A stretch of DNA of 55,290 bases from Pseudomonas sp. AKS31 (GTDB lineage Bacteria > Pseudomonadota > Gammaproteobacteria > Pseudomonadales > Pseudomonadaceae): contig NZ_JAMLFX010000005.1 of NCBI RefSeq assembly GCF_023634765.1, positions 227,847 to 283,136 on the forward strand. Reading direction: 5' to 3'. The notes under the pieces are model-generated. The model made no database searches and was not told where the DNA came from. It worked only from the letters and a program-made list of their open reading frames with translations. Below, in pieces: positions 16,348 to 25,246 of this stretch (its first letter is position 1; each line of letters opens with the position of its first letter). A program made the translations under genes and the position numbers.

Positions 16348-16839
16348 ATGACTGAGAGGAAGACCTGCGACGAGCGTTTTATTGCCCTGGCCCAAGAGCT
16401 TAACTACGACATTTATGGTGAGAACACCGCTGGTGGCAATTACGCGCCGCTGATCCGTCATCACGATGAGTTGTACATCAGCGGCATGGTGCCGCGCACT
16501 AACGGCAAGATTCAGTACCCGGGTCGCGTCGGGCTGGAACTGAACCTCAAGGATGCGCAAGCCGCCGCCAGCATCAGTGCAATGCGTTGCCTGGCGTTGA
16601 TCGTCGACGCGGTGGGTTCGCTGGACAAGATCAAGGCGTTGTTGCGGGTCACTGTTTACGTGAAGTCGACGCCGGACTTCGTTGACCTTAGCGAAGTGGC
16701 CAACGGCGCGTCGGACGTGTTCAGCCATGTGCTCGGCGATGCCGGCCGGCACACGCGCAGCACGGTCGGTGTGTATCAGTTGCCGAAGAACGCGGCGATT
16801 GAAGTGGACATGATTGTAGCGTTGCATCCTTCGGCTTGA
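16348..16839 (+). CDS. RidA-superfamily protein of the YjgF/chorismate mutase-like type
   Basis: The protein has 163 residues. The family pattern is clear: NYAPLIRHHDELYISGMVPR, GKIQYPGRVG, then DAQAAASISAMRCLALI, VANGASDVFSHVLGDAGRH and STVGVYQLPKNAAIEVDMIV. In classical RidA an arginine before LPK is needed for imine/enamine hydrolysis. Here that place is Q144 (YQLPK), so deaminase activity of the RidA type is doubtful. It is cytosolic with no partner in the operon. No gene adjoins it on the same strand. A dispersed repeat follows. Confidence 0.85.
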   Translation: MTERKTCDERFIALAQELNYDIYGENTAGGNYAPLIRHHDELYISGMVPRTNGKIQYPGRVGLELNLKDAQAAASISAMRCLALIVDAVGSLDKIKALLRVTVYVKSTPDFVDLSEVANGASDVFSHVLGDAGRHTRSTVGVYQLPKNAAIEVDMIVALHPSA

Positions 16840-16856
16840 GAGTAACTTCTCGGCTT

Positions 16857-17047
16857 GCCCTCACCCTAGCCCTCTCCCAGAGGGTGAGGGGACTGACGGA
16901 GGTGTCTCCCGCTATACATCGACCTGAGAGACCGAGGCGATTGTGGATTCGACACTGCACTTTCATTTCGGTGTATCTCTTGAATATCTCCCGATCGGCT
17001 CCCTCTCCCTCGGGAGAGGGCTGGGCGGGCGACGTTCCGATGAGGGG
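16857..17047. repeat. Dispersed intergenic repeat, copy 2 (inverted relative of 5561-5740)
   Basis: It starts GCCCTCACCCTAGCCCTCTC, and the interior GGAGGTGTCTCCCGCTATAC and CGATTGTGGATTCG line up with the reverse complement of the copy at 5561-5740. The right end is longer and altered (GGGCGGGCGACGTTCCGATG). Confidence 0.78.
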
Positions 17048-17087
17048 CGAGGATTTTCGCCTCCTCACGAATCCCAAGCCGGACAGC

Positions 17088-17125
17088 AAAAAGCCCCGCA
17101 CTGAATCCCAGTGCGGGGCTTTTTC
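17088..17125. terminator. Bidirectional terminator
   Basis: AAAAGCCCCGCACTG and CAGTGCGGGGCTTTT form a 15-bp perfect stem with a 5-base loop, with A and T runs on both sides. It serves the RidA-type gene and the convergent orphan gene at 17143. Confidence 0.92.
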
Positions 17126-17142
17126 GTACAGCAGCTGCGCTA

Positions 17143-17844
17143 TTACTGCGCGGCGATGCTATAGCCATCAAACGCGGTCTGCTGTTGCAGCGCGGTGATG
17201 ATGTTCTTGCGGTTTACCGCCTGCTCGGTGCCGGCGTTGTCGAGGAACGTTTCGCTCTCCAGCTCCGCTTCTTCGCCTTCACCGACGAAGGTGAAACCGA
17301 GGAACTCCAGCGCTGCACGGTCAACGTTCAGGCGCGAGCGCGGTGTGCGCAGCGGCAGGGTTACGCTGATGCCGTCCTTGCTGATGGTAAAGATCTCGAC
17401 TTCTTTCTTCTTCGCCGCTTTGCTCTTGCCGCCGCTCGGGTTGCTGATCGCTTGGTGGGTCTGGTTCAGCACTTTGAGGGCCAGACCATAAACGATTTCC
17501 TGGAACGCCGGATCGTCCTTGAAACTGGACAGGATACGGCCGATCGAGAACTTGCTGCTCAGGTCTTCAAGGGCGGCGAGGTCAGCGGCTTCGGCGTCTT
17601 TCAGGGCTTTGAGCTGGCCCATCAGTTCGTAGGCCTTGTCGTCATCGAAGCTGTCGTGAGCCTGACGGATCGCCGCGCGCAGTTCGCGGATCTGGTCGCT
17701 CTCGCGGGTCGACTGGAATGCGTCCAGGACCATCTCGCTGATGATTTTGGCTTGCGGCAGGTGTTGTGAAAGATTGATGGAGTTTTCGTATTCCGCTTTG
17801 GACGATTCGGTGACTACGGATTCAGCGGTGTTGAAATCGGACAT
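17143..17844 (-). CDS. Conserved hypothetical protein
   Basis: The protein has 233 residues and I do not recognise its family. The N-terminal half is helical and charged (AAIRQAHDSFDDDKAYELMGQLKALKDAEAADLAALEDL, best seen as QAHDSFDDDKAYELMGQL), perhaps a coiled coil. A lysine-rich hinge (SGGKSKAAKKKEV) leads to a beta-rich C-terminal part (IFTISKDGISVTLPL, RAALEFLGFTFVGEGEEAEL). ATG at 17844 is chosen; the frame continues upstream to 18006, but that part overlaps the next gene and is rich in Arg/Pro as a shadow would be. There are no signal or membrane segments. It uses the strong bidirectional terminator at 17088. Confidence 0.7.
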   Translation of the reverse strand: MSDFNTAESVVTESSKAEYENSINLSQHLPQAKIISEMVLDAFQSTRESDQIRELRAAIRQAHDSFDDDKAYELMGQLKALKDAEAADLAALEDLSSKFSIGRILSSFKDDPAFQEIVYGLALKVLNQTHQAISNPSGGKSKAAKKKEVEIFTISKDGISVTLPLRTPRSRLNVDRAALEFLGFTFVGEGEEAELESETFLDNAGTEQAVNRKNIITALQQQTAFDGYSIAAQ

Positions 17845-17977
17845 TGAAATTTCACTACTTTTTAACTTGAGTGGAGATGAGAAAGCCGCGGGCTTTTTCA
17901 GGCCGACTAATTTAGGGGAGCGGGGCGGCGTTGTCACGGAGCAACGGTCTGCCGGTCGAGTTTTTTGCCGGCGTGTA

Positions 17978-18382
17978 CTATTTCCGGCGCGGGCGTTCCA
18001 TGGCAATCACCGAGGTCTCGAAACCCAGGCTGGCGAAAAAAGCCTCTGCGCCTTCGCGCCCGGCGCGCAGTACCCACGTGATATCCGCGTTGTCGCCCAT
18101 GATGTGCTCAACCAGTGCGCGGCCAATCCCTTCACGCCGATGCTGGTCATCGACCACCACCATCGACAGGTAACCGTTGGACAAACCATCGGTGATCCCA
18201 CGAGCGAAACCGATGATGCGCTCACCCTGAACGGCGACGGCCGTGCGCTGAGAGTGCTCGATCAACCGGGCGAAGTGTTCAGCTGAGCCGGTGCGATGGC
18301 CCCAGCCATGCTGCCCGAGAAACTGCCTCACCGATTCCGTTTCGGCGGGCTGTAAATTGCGTACGTTGAGTGTGTTGTTCAT
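17978..18382 (-). CDS. GNAT family N-acetyltransferase
   Basis: This is a compact acetyltransferase of 134 residues. Motif A is SMVVVDDQHRREGIGRALVEH, with the acetyl-CoA loop R-R-E-G-I-G. Motif C/D features IIGFARGITDG and FFASLGFET follow the normal order. The substrate is unknown. It lies on the same strand as a LysR regulator gene 55 bases upstream and may be its co-transcribed neighbour. Confidence 0.82.
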   Translation of the reverse strand: MNNTLNVRNLQPAETESVRQFLGQHGWGHRTGSAEHFARLIEHSQRTAVAVQGERIIGFARGITDGLSNGYLSMVVVDDQHRREGIGRALVEHIMGDNADITWVLRAGREGAEAFFASLGFETSVIAMERPRRK

Positions 18383-18436
18383 CTGCTGTTCGGGTCCTTG
18401 TCAGCGATTCTTCCGGGGAGGCTGGTGCAGGTGACG

Positions 18437-19342
18437 TCAGGATTTGCCCCATCGCTGCATGACAAACTCTACGAAACGACGCAGTTTCGGCAAGCGATAG
18501 CGATCCGGCGCGTAGAGGAGATGCATCGGTCGGCTGGGTGGCTGGTAATCGGCGATCACTTTCACCAGTCGGCCTTCGCGCAGGTCTTGTTCCACCAGCG
18601 CATCCGGCAACATCACGATGCCCATGCCGGTGCGGGCAGCCTGATGCAGCCCGGCGGAACTGTTGATCAGCATAGGCCCGCTGACGTCGACCATGATCTC
18701 CCCGTCGGGGCCGCTGAGGCGCCAACGCTTTTCCACCGATTGCCAGTCGTCACCGGCGGGATAGGCGAACGACAGGCAGTCGTGTTGTTGCAAGTCTTCC
18801 GGCGTTTTCGGCATGCCGCGCCGGGCGACGTATTGCGGCGACGCGCACGCGGTCAGGGTGTAGTCGATCAAGGGCCGGGCGATCAGGTTGGACTGCTCGA
18901 AATTGCCCAGCCGAAACGCGACATCGAGGCCGCTTTCCAGTAGATCGGGACGGCTGTTGGTCAACACCACATCGAGTTTGACCTGTGGATAAAGCAGTGA
19001 AAATTCACTCAGCGCAGGCGCCAGCCGTTCAACGCCGAACGTCAGCGGCGCGGTGAGGCGCAGCATGCCTCGGGGTTGATCGAGGGTCTGCTCGGCGAGG
19101 CGTTCGGAATCGGCGACCAATCCCAACACTTCCAGACAGCGCTGGTAATAAACACTGCCGAATTCAGTGAGTCGCTGACGGCGGGTCGTGCGTTGCAGCA
19201 GTTGCACGCCCAGCCGTCGTTCTAGCGCACGCAGATGATTGCCAACCATGGTCGTCGACATGTCGCACTGCAACGCGGCCGCCGTCATGCTCCCGGTTTC
19301 GACGACTTTGACGTACACGCTCATCGACTGGAACAGGTCCAT
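18437..19342 (-). CDS. LysR family transcriptional regulator
   Basis: The protein has 301 residues. The N-terminal winged HTH (about 5-65) reads SYVKVVETGSMTAAAL-like, here YVKVVETGSMTAAALQCDMS then NHLRALERRLGVQLLQRTTR. The effector-binding domain follows (RLTAPLTFGVERLAPALSEF to LLYAPDRYRLPKLRRFVEF). ATG at 19342 is preferred over TTG at 19348, as AGGG lies 9 bases upstream of it. It is divergent from an ArgD-like aminotransferase gene 102 bases away, the usual layout for a LysR protein and its target. Effector unknown. Confidence 0.88.
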   Translation of the reverse strand: MDLFQSMSVYVKVVETGSMTAAALQCDMSTTMVGNHLRALERRLGVQLLQRTTRRQRLTEFGSVYYQRCLEVLGLVADSERLAEQTLDQPRGMLRLTAPLTFGVERLAPALSEFSLLYPQVKLDVVLTNSRPDLLESGLDVAFRLGNFEQSNLIARPLIDYTLTACASPQYVARRGMPKTPEDLQQHDCLSFAYPAGDDWQSVEKRWRLSGPDGEIMVDVSGPMLINSSAGLHQAARTGMGIVMLPDALVEQDLREGRLVKVIADYQPPSRPMHLLYAPDRYRLPKLRRFVEFVMQRWGKS

Positions 19343-19444
19343 TATCAAGCCCTGCTTTTAAATGAATGAAGTTTTGCCGAGTTTATCCAGTTTCGGTGGC
19401 TAACCATACTGCCAGCACACCGACCTTCACTGGAGTTTGAAGTC

Positions 19445-20617
19445 ATGACCGCCGCCCTGATGAACACCTACCAACCGCTGGCCCTGAGTTTCACCAAAGG
19501 CCTCGGCACTCGCCTGTGGGACCAGGCCGGTCGCGAATATCTGGATGCGGTTGCCGGTGTCGCGGTGACCAACGTCGGCCACTCGCACCCGCGGATCGTT
19601 TCAGTGATCAGCGAGCAGGCGGGATTGCTTCTGCATACCTCTAATCTGTACAGCATCGACTGGCAGCAGCAACTGGCCAAGCGACTGACCAAGCTGTCGG
19701 GCATGGAGCGCGCGTTCTTCAATAATTCCGGTGCGGAAGCCAATGAAACGGCGCTGAAGCTTGCGCGTCTGTTCGGCTGGCGCAAAGGCATCGAGCAGCC
19801 GCTGGTGGTGGTCATGACCAACGCGTTCCATGGCCGCACACTCGGCACCTTGTCGGCCAGCGATGGCCCGGCGGTGCGCCTGGGTTTCAACGAATTGCCG
19901 GGGGATTTCCTCAAAGTGCCATTTGGTGATCTCGCTGCGCTGGAACAGGTGCAGCAAAAGCACGGCGAGCGCATCGTGGCGATTCTGATCGAGCCGATTC
20001 AGGGCGAAAGCGGTGTACAGATCGCGCCGCCCGGTTACCTGAAAGCCCTGCGCGAACTGTGCAATCGCCACGCGTGGCTATTGATGTTCGATGAAATCCA
20101 GACTGGTATTGGCCGCACCGGGCGTTGGTTTGCGTTTCAACATGAAGGCATTGTCCCGGATGTCATGACCCTGGCAAAAGGGCTGGGCAACGGCGTGCCG
20201 ATCGGCGCGTGCCTGGCGCGGGGGCGGGCGGCAGATCTGTTCACCCCCGGCAGTCACGGCAGCACCTTCGGCGGCAATCCTCTCGCGTGCCGGGTCGCTT
20301 GCACGGTGCTGGATATCATCGAAGAACAGGGCCTGCTGGAAAATGCCCGGATTCAGGGTGAACGCCTTTTGACTCGTCTGCGTGCAGAGCTGGCGGACAA
20401 TCCCAATGTGCTGGCGATTCGCGGGCAGGGCTTGATGATCGGTATCGAGCTGAAACAACCGGTACGTGATCTGACCCTGATCGCCGCGCGGGATCATGGA
20501 CTGTTGATCAACGTCACGCGTGGCAAGACGATACGGCTGCTGCCACCGTTGACGATTGATGAGCGTGAGGTGGAGATGATTGTCAGAGGTGTGGGGCGAG
20601 CACTGATCGCGCATTGA
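19445..20617 (+). CDS. argD: Class III aminotransferase, acetylornithine aminotransferase-like
   Basis: The protein has 390 residues, a fold-type I PLP enzyme. The PLP lysine is K245 (TLAKGLGNG), with D216 ([13 protein letters not shown]) and the [11 protein letters not shown] loop. The reaction expected is transfer of the amino group of N-acetylornithine to 2-oxoglutarate (arginine synthesis or its reverse). Related enzymes act on ornithine or 4-aminobutyrate, so the symbol is a best match. A lone location next to a LysR gene suggests an accessory, regulated copy rather than the main arginine-pathway gene. GGAG precedes the ATG by 9 bases. A REP pair follows. Confidence 0.8.
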   Translation: MTAALMNTYQPLALSFTKGLGTRLWDQAGREYLDAVAGVAVTNVGHSHPRIVSVISEQAGLLLHTSNLYSIDWQQQLAKRLTKLSGMERAFFNNSGAEANETALKLARLFGWRKGIEQPLVVVMTNAFHGRTLGTLSASDGPAVRLGFNELPGDFLKVPFGDLAALEQVQQKHGERIVAILIEPIQGESGVQIAPPGYLKALRELCNRHAWLLMFDEIQTGIGRTGRWFAFQHEGIVPDVMTLAKGLGNGVPIGACLARGRAADLFTPGSHGSTFGGNPLACRVACTVLDIIEEQGLLENARIQGERLLTRLRAELADNPNVLAIRGQGLMIGIELKQPVRDLTLIAARDHGLLINVTRGKTIRLLPPLTIDEREVEMIVRGVGRALIAH

Positions 20618-20634
20618 TGGCTTGCAGGTAGCAC

Positions 20635-20724
20635 TGTGGGAGCGAGCCTGCTCGCGAAGGTGAACTGTCGGTCGACATCTCTGCTGGATGATCGACCGCT
20701 TTCGCGAGCAGGCTCGCTCCCACA
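20635..20724. repeat. REP palindrome pair (CGAGCAGGCTCGC type)
   Basis: Perfect 24-base arms at 20635-20658 and 20701-20724 (left begins TGTGGGAGCGAGCCTGCTCG) flank a 42-base centre. It lies between the convergent aminotransferase and phosphatase genes. Confidence 0.9.
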
Positions 20725-20739
20725 TTTTCGGTGTAGGCC

Positions 20740-22659
20740 TCAGTCCGGATAATCCGCCAGATCCGGCGCCAGCATCCGTGTCTTCGCCTTGCCATTCGAA
20801 TTGTGCTGAATAATCTCGCGCGGCTGCCCCTGCTCATTGAAAAACACCTGACCGATGCCCGCCGAATTCCATAGGCGTTCGCCAGCCTCGGCATGTTCTG
20901 GCGTGTACGGCACGATGCGCATGCGGCGGCGTTTGGTGAACCAGTTCAGCGGTGAGCGTGGCGAATAGAGCCAGCGGTTGAGGCGGTCGAACCATTCCAG
21001 CAGGGTTTTCGGAAACTCGTTTTTGATCCCGCTGCTGGTGATCTGCCAGATCCGCGGCCCGGCCTTGCGGTGGCGGATGAGCACTTCGTAGACGAAGGAG
21101 TAATGCACATCGCCGGACAGCACCACGTAGTTCCCCGGCGTGCGCGAGTGGCGGAAAATATTCAGGATCACTTGCGCGGCACCGCGATGGGCCATCCAGT
21201 TTTCCGCGTCGACCAGCAGCGGATAACCGCACCAACTGAAAACCTTCTGCACGGTTTCAATCAGCTTCACGCCGAAGATCGGCGCCGGAGAAACGATGAT
21301 CGCTGACGGGTGATCGAGCAGTTCCTGTTGCAGTTCGCTCAGCGCCTCCCAATCGAGCAGGCCCGACGGTTGTTTGAGCGCCATCTCACTGCGCCAGCGT
21401 CGGGTGCGGGTGTCGATGACCACCAGCGCCGGGCTGGTCGGCAGGACGAAATGCCATTGCTGAAAGCGCAGCAAATCATCGATCAGAGCATCTTGCACCG
21501 GGCTGTCGAGATACTGATCATCACCGCTGGCGCTCAGCCCCAGTGTTTTCTCCAAGACATCCTTGAACGCATCGGGATTATTGCCCCAGCCCTGACACAA
21601 CATGTAGGCGATCAGCGCGTTGCCGATGATGCGTTTGGAGAACGGATGGCCGTAGGCCGTTTCCTCCCATTGCGCGGACAGGTTCCAGTCATCGGTGATG
21701 TCGTGATCGTCAAAAATCATCAGGCTCGGCAGATGCGCCAACGCGCGGGCGACCTTGTCCAATCCAGCCTTGAAGGCATCGATGCGAGTCTGTTCGAGGG
21801 TGTAGCGCTTGAGGCGTTCGGGCGTCAGTTCGGGCGCTTGCGGATCGATCAGCGACCAGGCCGTCGGCGACCACACCAGCAGGTACATCGCCATGACTTC
21901 GGCGAAGGTCACCAGGTGATTGTCAGCGCTGCTGCTGGTGAAAATCGGCTTACGCGCACCGCCGAAAAAACGCTCGCGCAAGGTCTCGTTGCTCTCCAGC
22001 GCCGGTAACAAATCCGCACGGTGGTAGTAACTGGCCGGGTGTTCGTAGAGCTTGGCGCTGTCGCTGACCACGGCGCCTTCGAGGTGTTCGTCGAACAGGC
22101 CGAGCCGTTCGATCAAGGCATGAATCGCCCGCAACATCGGGCCGGCGACATCGTCGGCGTAGACCTGATCACCGCTCATCATCAACAGCGCCGGCCGTTG
22201 TTGCGCATCGGTTTCCGTTGCCAGCAGTTGATCGACGCACAGCAAACCATCCGTCGCCGGGTGATGCGGTTTGCGGCAGGAGCCGTGCAACAGTTGATCG
22301 ATCCGCGAGCGCAAGACGAAGTTCGGGCTGGTTGCATCGCCGTATAGCAGATGCGCCGCCCAGTCGGCGATGCCCTCTGCATTGTCGATCAGCAGGTCAT
22401 AGTCGATACGTGTGTCGCAGGGCAGGGCGCTATCGAGAGCAACATCGATGAGATGAACAAAGGCCTCGCGGCCTACTGGAATGACCGTGCATTTCCCGGC
22501 GTCGAGAGGAATGTCTCCTACACCTTGCAGGCGCAAGGTCAGCGCCAGTGGCCGTGTGCCGACCAGCCACATGACCACGCGCGTTGGCTCCAGCCGTCGC
22601 ATCAGCGGGCCGGCCAGGACAGGAGGCAGCGGGATCAGGTCAGCGGGTGTCGAAAACAT
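20740..22659 (-). CDS. PhoD-like metallophosphatase family protein
   Basis: The protein has 639 residues. PhoD-type features are visible: LLMMSGDQVYADDVAGPML (metal site), LMIFDDHDITDDWN (DDHD motif), and SGDVHYSFVYEVL near the end. There is no signal peptide or Tat motif at the N-terminus, so it may be cytosolic, unlike the secreted PhoD alkaline phosphatase. Substrate is unknown; phosphate diesters are the usual class. ATG at 22659 is chosen; a TTG at 22668 is possible. The protein is longer than Bacillus PhoD because of inserts between the metal motifs. Confidence 0.82.
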   Translation of the reverse strand: MFSTPADLIPLPPVLAGPLMRRLEPTRVVMWLVGTRPLALTLRLQGVGDIPLDAGKCTVIPVGREAFVHLIDVALDSALPCDTRIDYDLLIDNAEGIADWAAHLLYGDATSPNFVLRSRIDQLLHGSCRKPHHPATDGLLCVDQLLATETDAQQRPALLMMSGDQVYADDVAGPMLRAIHALIERLGLFDEHLEGAVVSDSAKLYEHPASYYHRADLLPALESNETLRERFFGGARKPIFTSSSADNHLVTFAEVMAMYLLVWSPTAWSLIDPQAPELTPERLKRYTLEQTRIDAFKAGLDKVARALAHLPSLMIFDDHDITDDWNLSAQWEETAYGHPFSKRIIGNALIAYMLCQGWGNNPDAFKDVLEKTLGLSASGDDQYLDSPVQDALIDDLLRFQQWHFVLPTSPALVVIDTRTRRWRSEMALKQPSGLLDWEALSELQQELLDHPSAIIVSPAPIFGVKLIETVQKVFSWCGYPLLVDAENWMAHRGAAQVILNIFRHSRTPGNYVVLSGDVHYSFVYEVLIRHRKAGPRIWQITSSGIKNEFPKTLLEWFDRLNRWLYSPRSPLNWFTKRRRMRIVPYTPEHAEAGERLWNSAGIGQVFFNEQGQPREIIQHNSNGKAKTRMLAPDLADYPD

Positions 22660-22730
22660 CGAGGGCAAAGCTCAAGGCGCACAGGCCGGCGATGATAGCG
22701 CAGCCGGCGCCTTGATCCCTTAAATGAGGC

Positions 22731-23474
22731 TTAAGAGGCGGCTTTTTCCAGTTTCAGCGCCAACAAACGCCATTGCGCCGGTAGCGCGTCAGTTCGCGGC
22801 TGTTCTTGCACGGAGCAATCGAAACGGTAGGTGACATCGTCGCCGTTCATGTTGCGCGCGGTGACGGTGTTGTTGAAGGTGTAGACCTGGTCCTTGAAGC
22901 GGTGGCTGACCAGCGCTTTGCTGTCAGCAAAGCGCGCCGACCCGGGAAAGCGCAACGTGCTGGTCACAAACGGGCTGCACATGACATACGCGATCATCGA
23001 TTTGTCGGCCTGCGCGTCGCCGCGCAACTTCTTGTTCAGCGCTGCCAGGGCCATGCGCCCCTGATAGTCGCTTTGATCCAGCACGGTCTGTAAGCCGATT
23101 GATTTCGGCGCCCGGCCGGCGTAGTTCGGCAGCAATGCGGAGTCGGCGGGAGAGGGCTTGTCGTCCGGCTCGATGGCAGCAAAAGCCGGCGCATCCTTCA
23201 GTTCGGCAGCGGGTGTAACGGCCTCGGCTTCAGGCAATAGCGAGGTCGGCTCGATGACTTGCGCCTGCGTGTTTTCGGTCTGCGCCGCTTGGTCATCATG
23301 CGCCGAAGGAAACAACGACAACGTGATCGACAGCACTACCATCGCGACAATGAACCCACCCGCTGCGCCAACGATGTTGCCGTAGAAGATATTCCAGCTG
23401 CCACGGTTCTTGACCACCCAGCGCCACATGAACCCCCACACCGCGACAAACGCCAGAAAACGCAGAAACTCCAT
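22731..23474 (-). CDS. Membrane-anchored hypothetical protein, longer paralog of the pair
   Basis: The protein has 247 residues. The first 60 residues contain two hydrophobic segments: EFLRFLAFVAVWGFMWRW, then GNIVGAAGGFIVAMVVLS and FPS. A low-complexity acidic/proline region follows, then a C-terminal domain (ALNKKLRGDAQADKSMIAYV to TYRFDCSVQEQPR) that is probably outside the membrane. The N-terminal part is clearly related to the next gene at 23590 (WVVKNRGSWN against WVVQTRGAWN), so the two arose by duplication and the C-termini are unrelated. I cannot name a family. Confidence 0.7.
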   Translation of the reverse strand: MEFLRFLAFVAVWGFMWRWVVKNRGSWNIFYGNIVGAAGGFIVAMVVLSITLSLFPSAHDDQAAQTENTQAQVIEPTSLLPEAEAVTPAAELKDAPAFAAIEPDDKPSPADSALLPNYAGRAPKSIGLQTVLDQSDYQGRMALAALNKKLRGDAQADKSMIAYVMCSPFVTSTLRFPGSARFADSKALVSHRFKDQVYTFNNTVTARNMNGDDVTYRFDCSVQEQPRTDALPAQWRLLALKLEKAAS

Positions 23475-23589
23475 TTGATCCTTTCCTTAAACCTTCAAAA
23501 CCTGAAATCAACGCACGCCCAAGGTGAACGCTGACGATGGGCGGCAAGATAACAAAACAGACGGGTAATGCCAGTGACGATAGCGGCGC

Positions 23590-23949
23590 TCAGTGGAAAT
23601 TGTGCGCGAAAAACGCCAGCGTCGTCACACCCGCAGCCAAGCCACAGATGCCAGCGAAAAGTTGCCGTGCCAACGGATGCTCTGGCCGAGGACGCCTGAC
23701 CAGCCACATCCAGACGCCCGCCAACACACCGAACGTGGTGATCATTTGCAACACGCTACTGGCCAGGTTTTCCGGTGAAGGAGGCACGTGCGAAGGGAAA
23801 AGGCCCGAACAGACCACAGAAAAAATCATCGCGACGATGAAGCCGCTGGCGGCACCCGCCAGGTTGGCGAGGATCAGGTTCCAGGCACCACGGGTCTGCA
23901 CGACCCAAGCCCAAACGGCTGCCCAGACGAAAAAGTACAACACGGCCAT
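23590..23949 (-). CDS. Small membrane protein, shorter paralog of the pair
   Basis: The protein has 119 residues and four probable membrane helices. It begins MAVLYFFVWAAVWAWVVQ, aligned with the start of the gene at 22731, and shares TRGAWN, GAASGFIVAM and LFPS. The C-terminal half, with two further helices (VLQMITTFGVLAGVWMWL and FAGICGLAAGVTTLAFF), replaces the soluble domain of its paralog. ATG at 23949 is chosen for this alignment and for GGGAG 10 bases upstream. The frame extends further to 24117, but that part has no ribosome binding site. Function is unknown. Confidence 0.68.
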   Translation of the reverse strand: MAVLYFFVWAAVWAWVVQTRGAWNLILANLAGAASGFIVAMIFSVVCSGLFPSHVPPSPENLASSVLQMITTFGVLAGVWMWLVRRPRPEHPLARQLFAGICGLAAGVTTLAFFAHNFH

Positions 23950-24073
23950 CAAGGTGTTTCTCCCTCTGAAAATTGACTCCATCAAGGCCCTGGCGACCTC
24001 GTTACTGGCAGTGGACGGCAAGATAGCAAAATAGTAGCGTCGCGCCACTGCCCATCTCCGTAACGGACTACCT

Positions 24074-24820
24074 ATGCCAGTCAATACCCATTGTTTGCGC
24101 CTGCTCTGCGCAATCACACTCGCCGCTGCAATGACCCCGGCATTCGCCGCCGTGCAAGAACACCCGGAAAACAGCTGGAAGTATTACGCCGGCAACTGCC
24201 AGCGCGTGCTGGAGAAAATGGCCGATGTGCAAAGCGGTCGAACCACGGCTTATGACGTGATGTTTGCACTGGAAAGCAACCTGCGGACGATGAATGAACA
24301 CCGTTCCAACCTGACGCCCAATCATCTGGGCTCGCGAGAATTCGCCGAATGCGAAAACTTCGCAGGCCAGGCTGAAGCAATGATCGCCCAAGGCAAAGCC
24401 GAGTTCGCCGCGAAAATGCAAGGTGCTGCGGAGGAAGGCCGCATCGCCCACCAGAACTCCCCCGAATACCAACGCGCCCGCGCCCTCGGCTACAGCGACG
24501 TCGGTGACATCTCCTTCCTGAAACTGCACGAAGACACCGACGGCGAAGCACGCCTGAAGACCATGCTGATCACCGTCGACGAAATCTGCGGCCAATACTT
24601 CCGCGCCACGCAATACGTGAAGCCGTATGTGATCTATACCGTCAGTCCTTCGGACGGCGGATGCGGCGAAGTGAAACGCGTCGCGGTGGTTGGCGGCCGA
24701 TCGGTGGAGAAGGGTGATTACATTGATGAGAAGGGCGAGTTTCAGTATCTGGGCTGGAAAAAGCTTGTTGGCGCTGATGGGTTCCCAACCGATATCCGCG
24801 TGCTGAAAGCCCGTCGTTGA
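24074..24820 (+). CDS. Hypothetical exported protein
   Basis: The protein has 248 residues with a Sec signal peptide (RLLCAITLAAAMTPAFA, cleavage after AFA). The mature part is mostly helical (NCQRVLEKMADVQSG, AECENFAGQAEAMIAQGKAEF). Four or more cysteines suggest disulfides. The C-terminal third (KPYVIYTVSPSDGGCGEVKRV) is beta-like. I do not recognise the family. It is divergent from the small membrane-protein gene at 23949. The PH-domain gene follows after 45 bases. Confidence 0.7.
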   Translation: MPVNTHCLRLLCAITLAAAMTPAFAAVQEHPENSWKYYAGNCQRVLEKMADVQSGRTTAYDVMFALESNLRTMNEHRSNLTPNHLGSREFAECENFAGQAEAMIAQGKAEFAAKMQGAAEEGRIAHQNSPEYQRARALGYSDVGDISFLKLHEDTDGEARLKTMLITVDEICGQYFRATQYVKPYVIYTVSPSDGGCGEVKRVAVVGGRSVEKGDYIDEKGEFQYLGWKKLVGADGFPTDIRVLKARR

Positions 24821-24865
24821 ACCAAAGAAATACCGGGATGTTTTCTTGAATATGAGGATGGACAG

Positions 24866-25234
24866 ATGATCGACTTCAACAACAAAGGCTTCTTCAAACT
24901 CAAGCAAAACGATGAGTACGCCGAACGCGTAAGCGCGCTGTTGCTCGACGGCGAGGAAGTGATCGACTCTTACAAGGCCATGCGTGACGGCGTGGTGTTT
25001 ACCAACAAACGCATCATCGCCGTCAACGTTCAGGGTATTACCGGCAGCAAGAAGGATTTCACGTCCCTGCCGTACAAGAACATCGTCGCCTACTCCGTGG
25101 AAACCTCGGGCACCTTCGATCTTGACTCGGAGCTGGAGATTTACTTCTCGTCACTGGGGAAAGTGAAGTTCGAGTTCACCGGGAAGACGTCGATGGTGGA
25201 GATATCCAAGTACATTTCCAAGCATCTGCTCTAA
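24866..25234 (+). CDS. PH-domain (bacterial pleckstrin-like) protein
   Basis: The protein has 122 residues. The order of strands and the motifs VVFTNKRIIAVNVQGITGSKKDFTSLPYKNIVAYSVE and LEIYFSSLGKVKFEF match bacterial PH-like domains (for example FTNKRIIAVN and LPYKNIVAYSVE). These small domains act as binding modules, and the ligand is usually unknown. There is no signal peptide. GGACAG is a weak ribosome binding site before the ATG. It lies within the group of orphan genes and is convergent with the gene at 25247. Confidence 0.82.
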   Translation: MIDFNNKGFFKLKQNDEYAERVSALLLDGEEVIDSYKAMRDGVVFTNKRIIAVNVQGITGSKKDFTSLPYKNIVAYSVETSGTFDLDSELEIYFSSLGKVKFEFTGKTSMVEISKYISKHLL

Positions 25235-25246
25235 CGGCTCAGCCCA

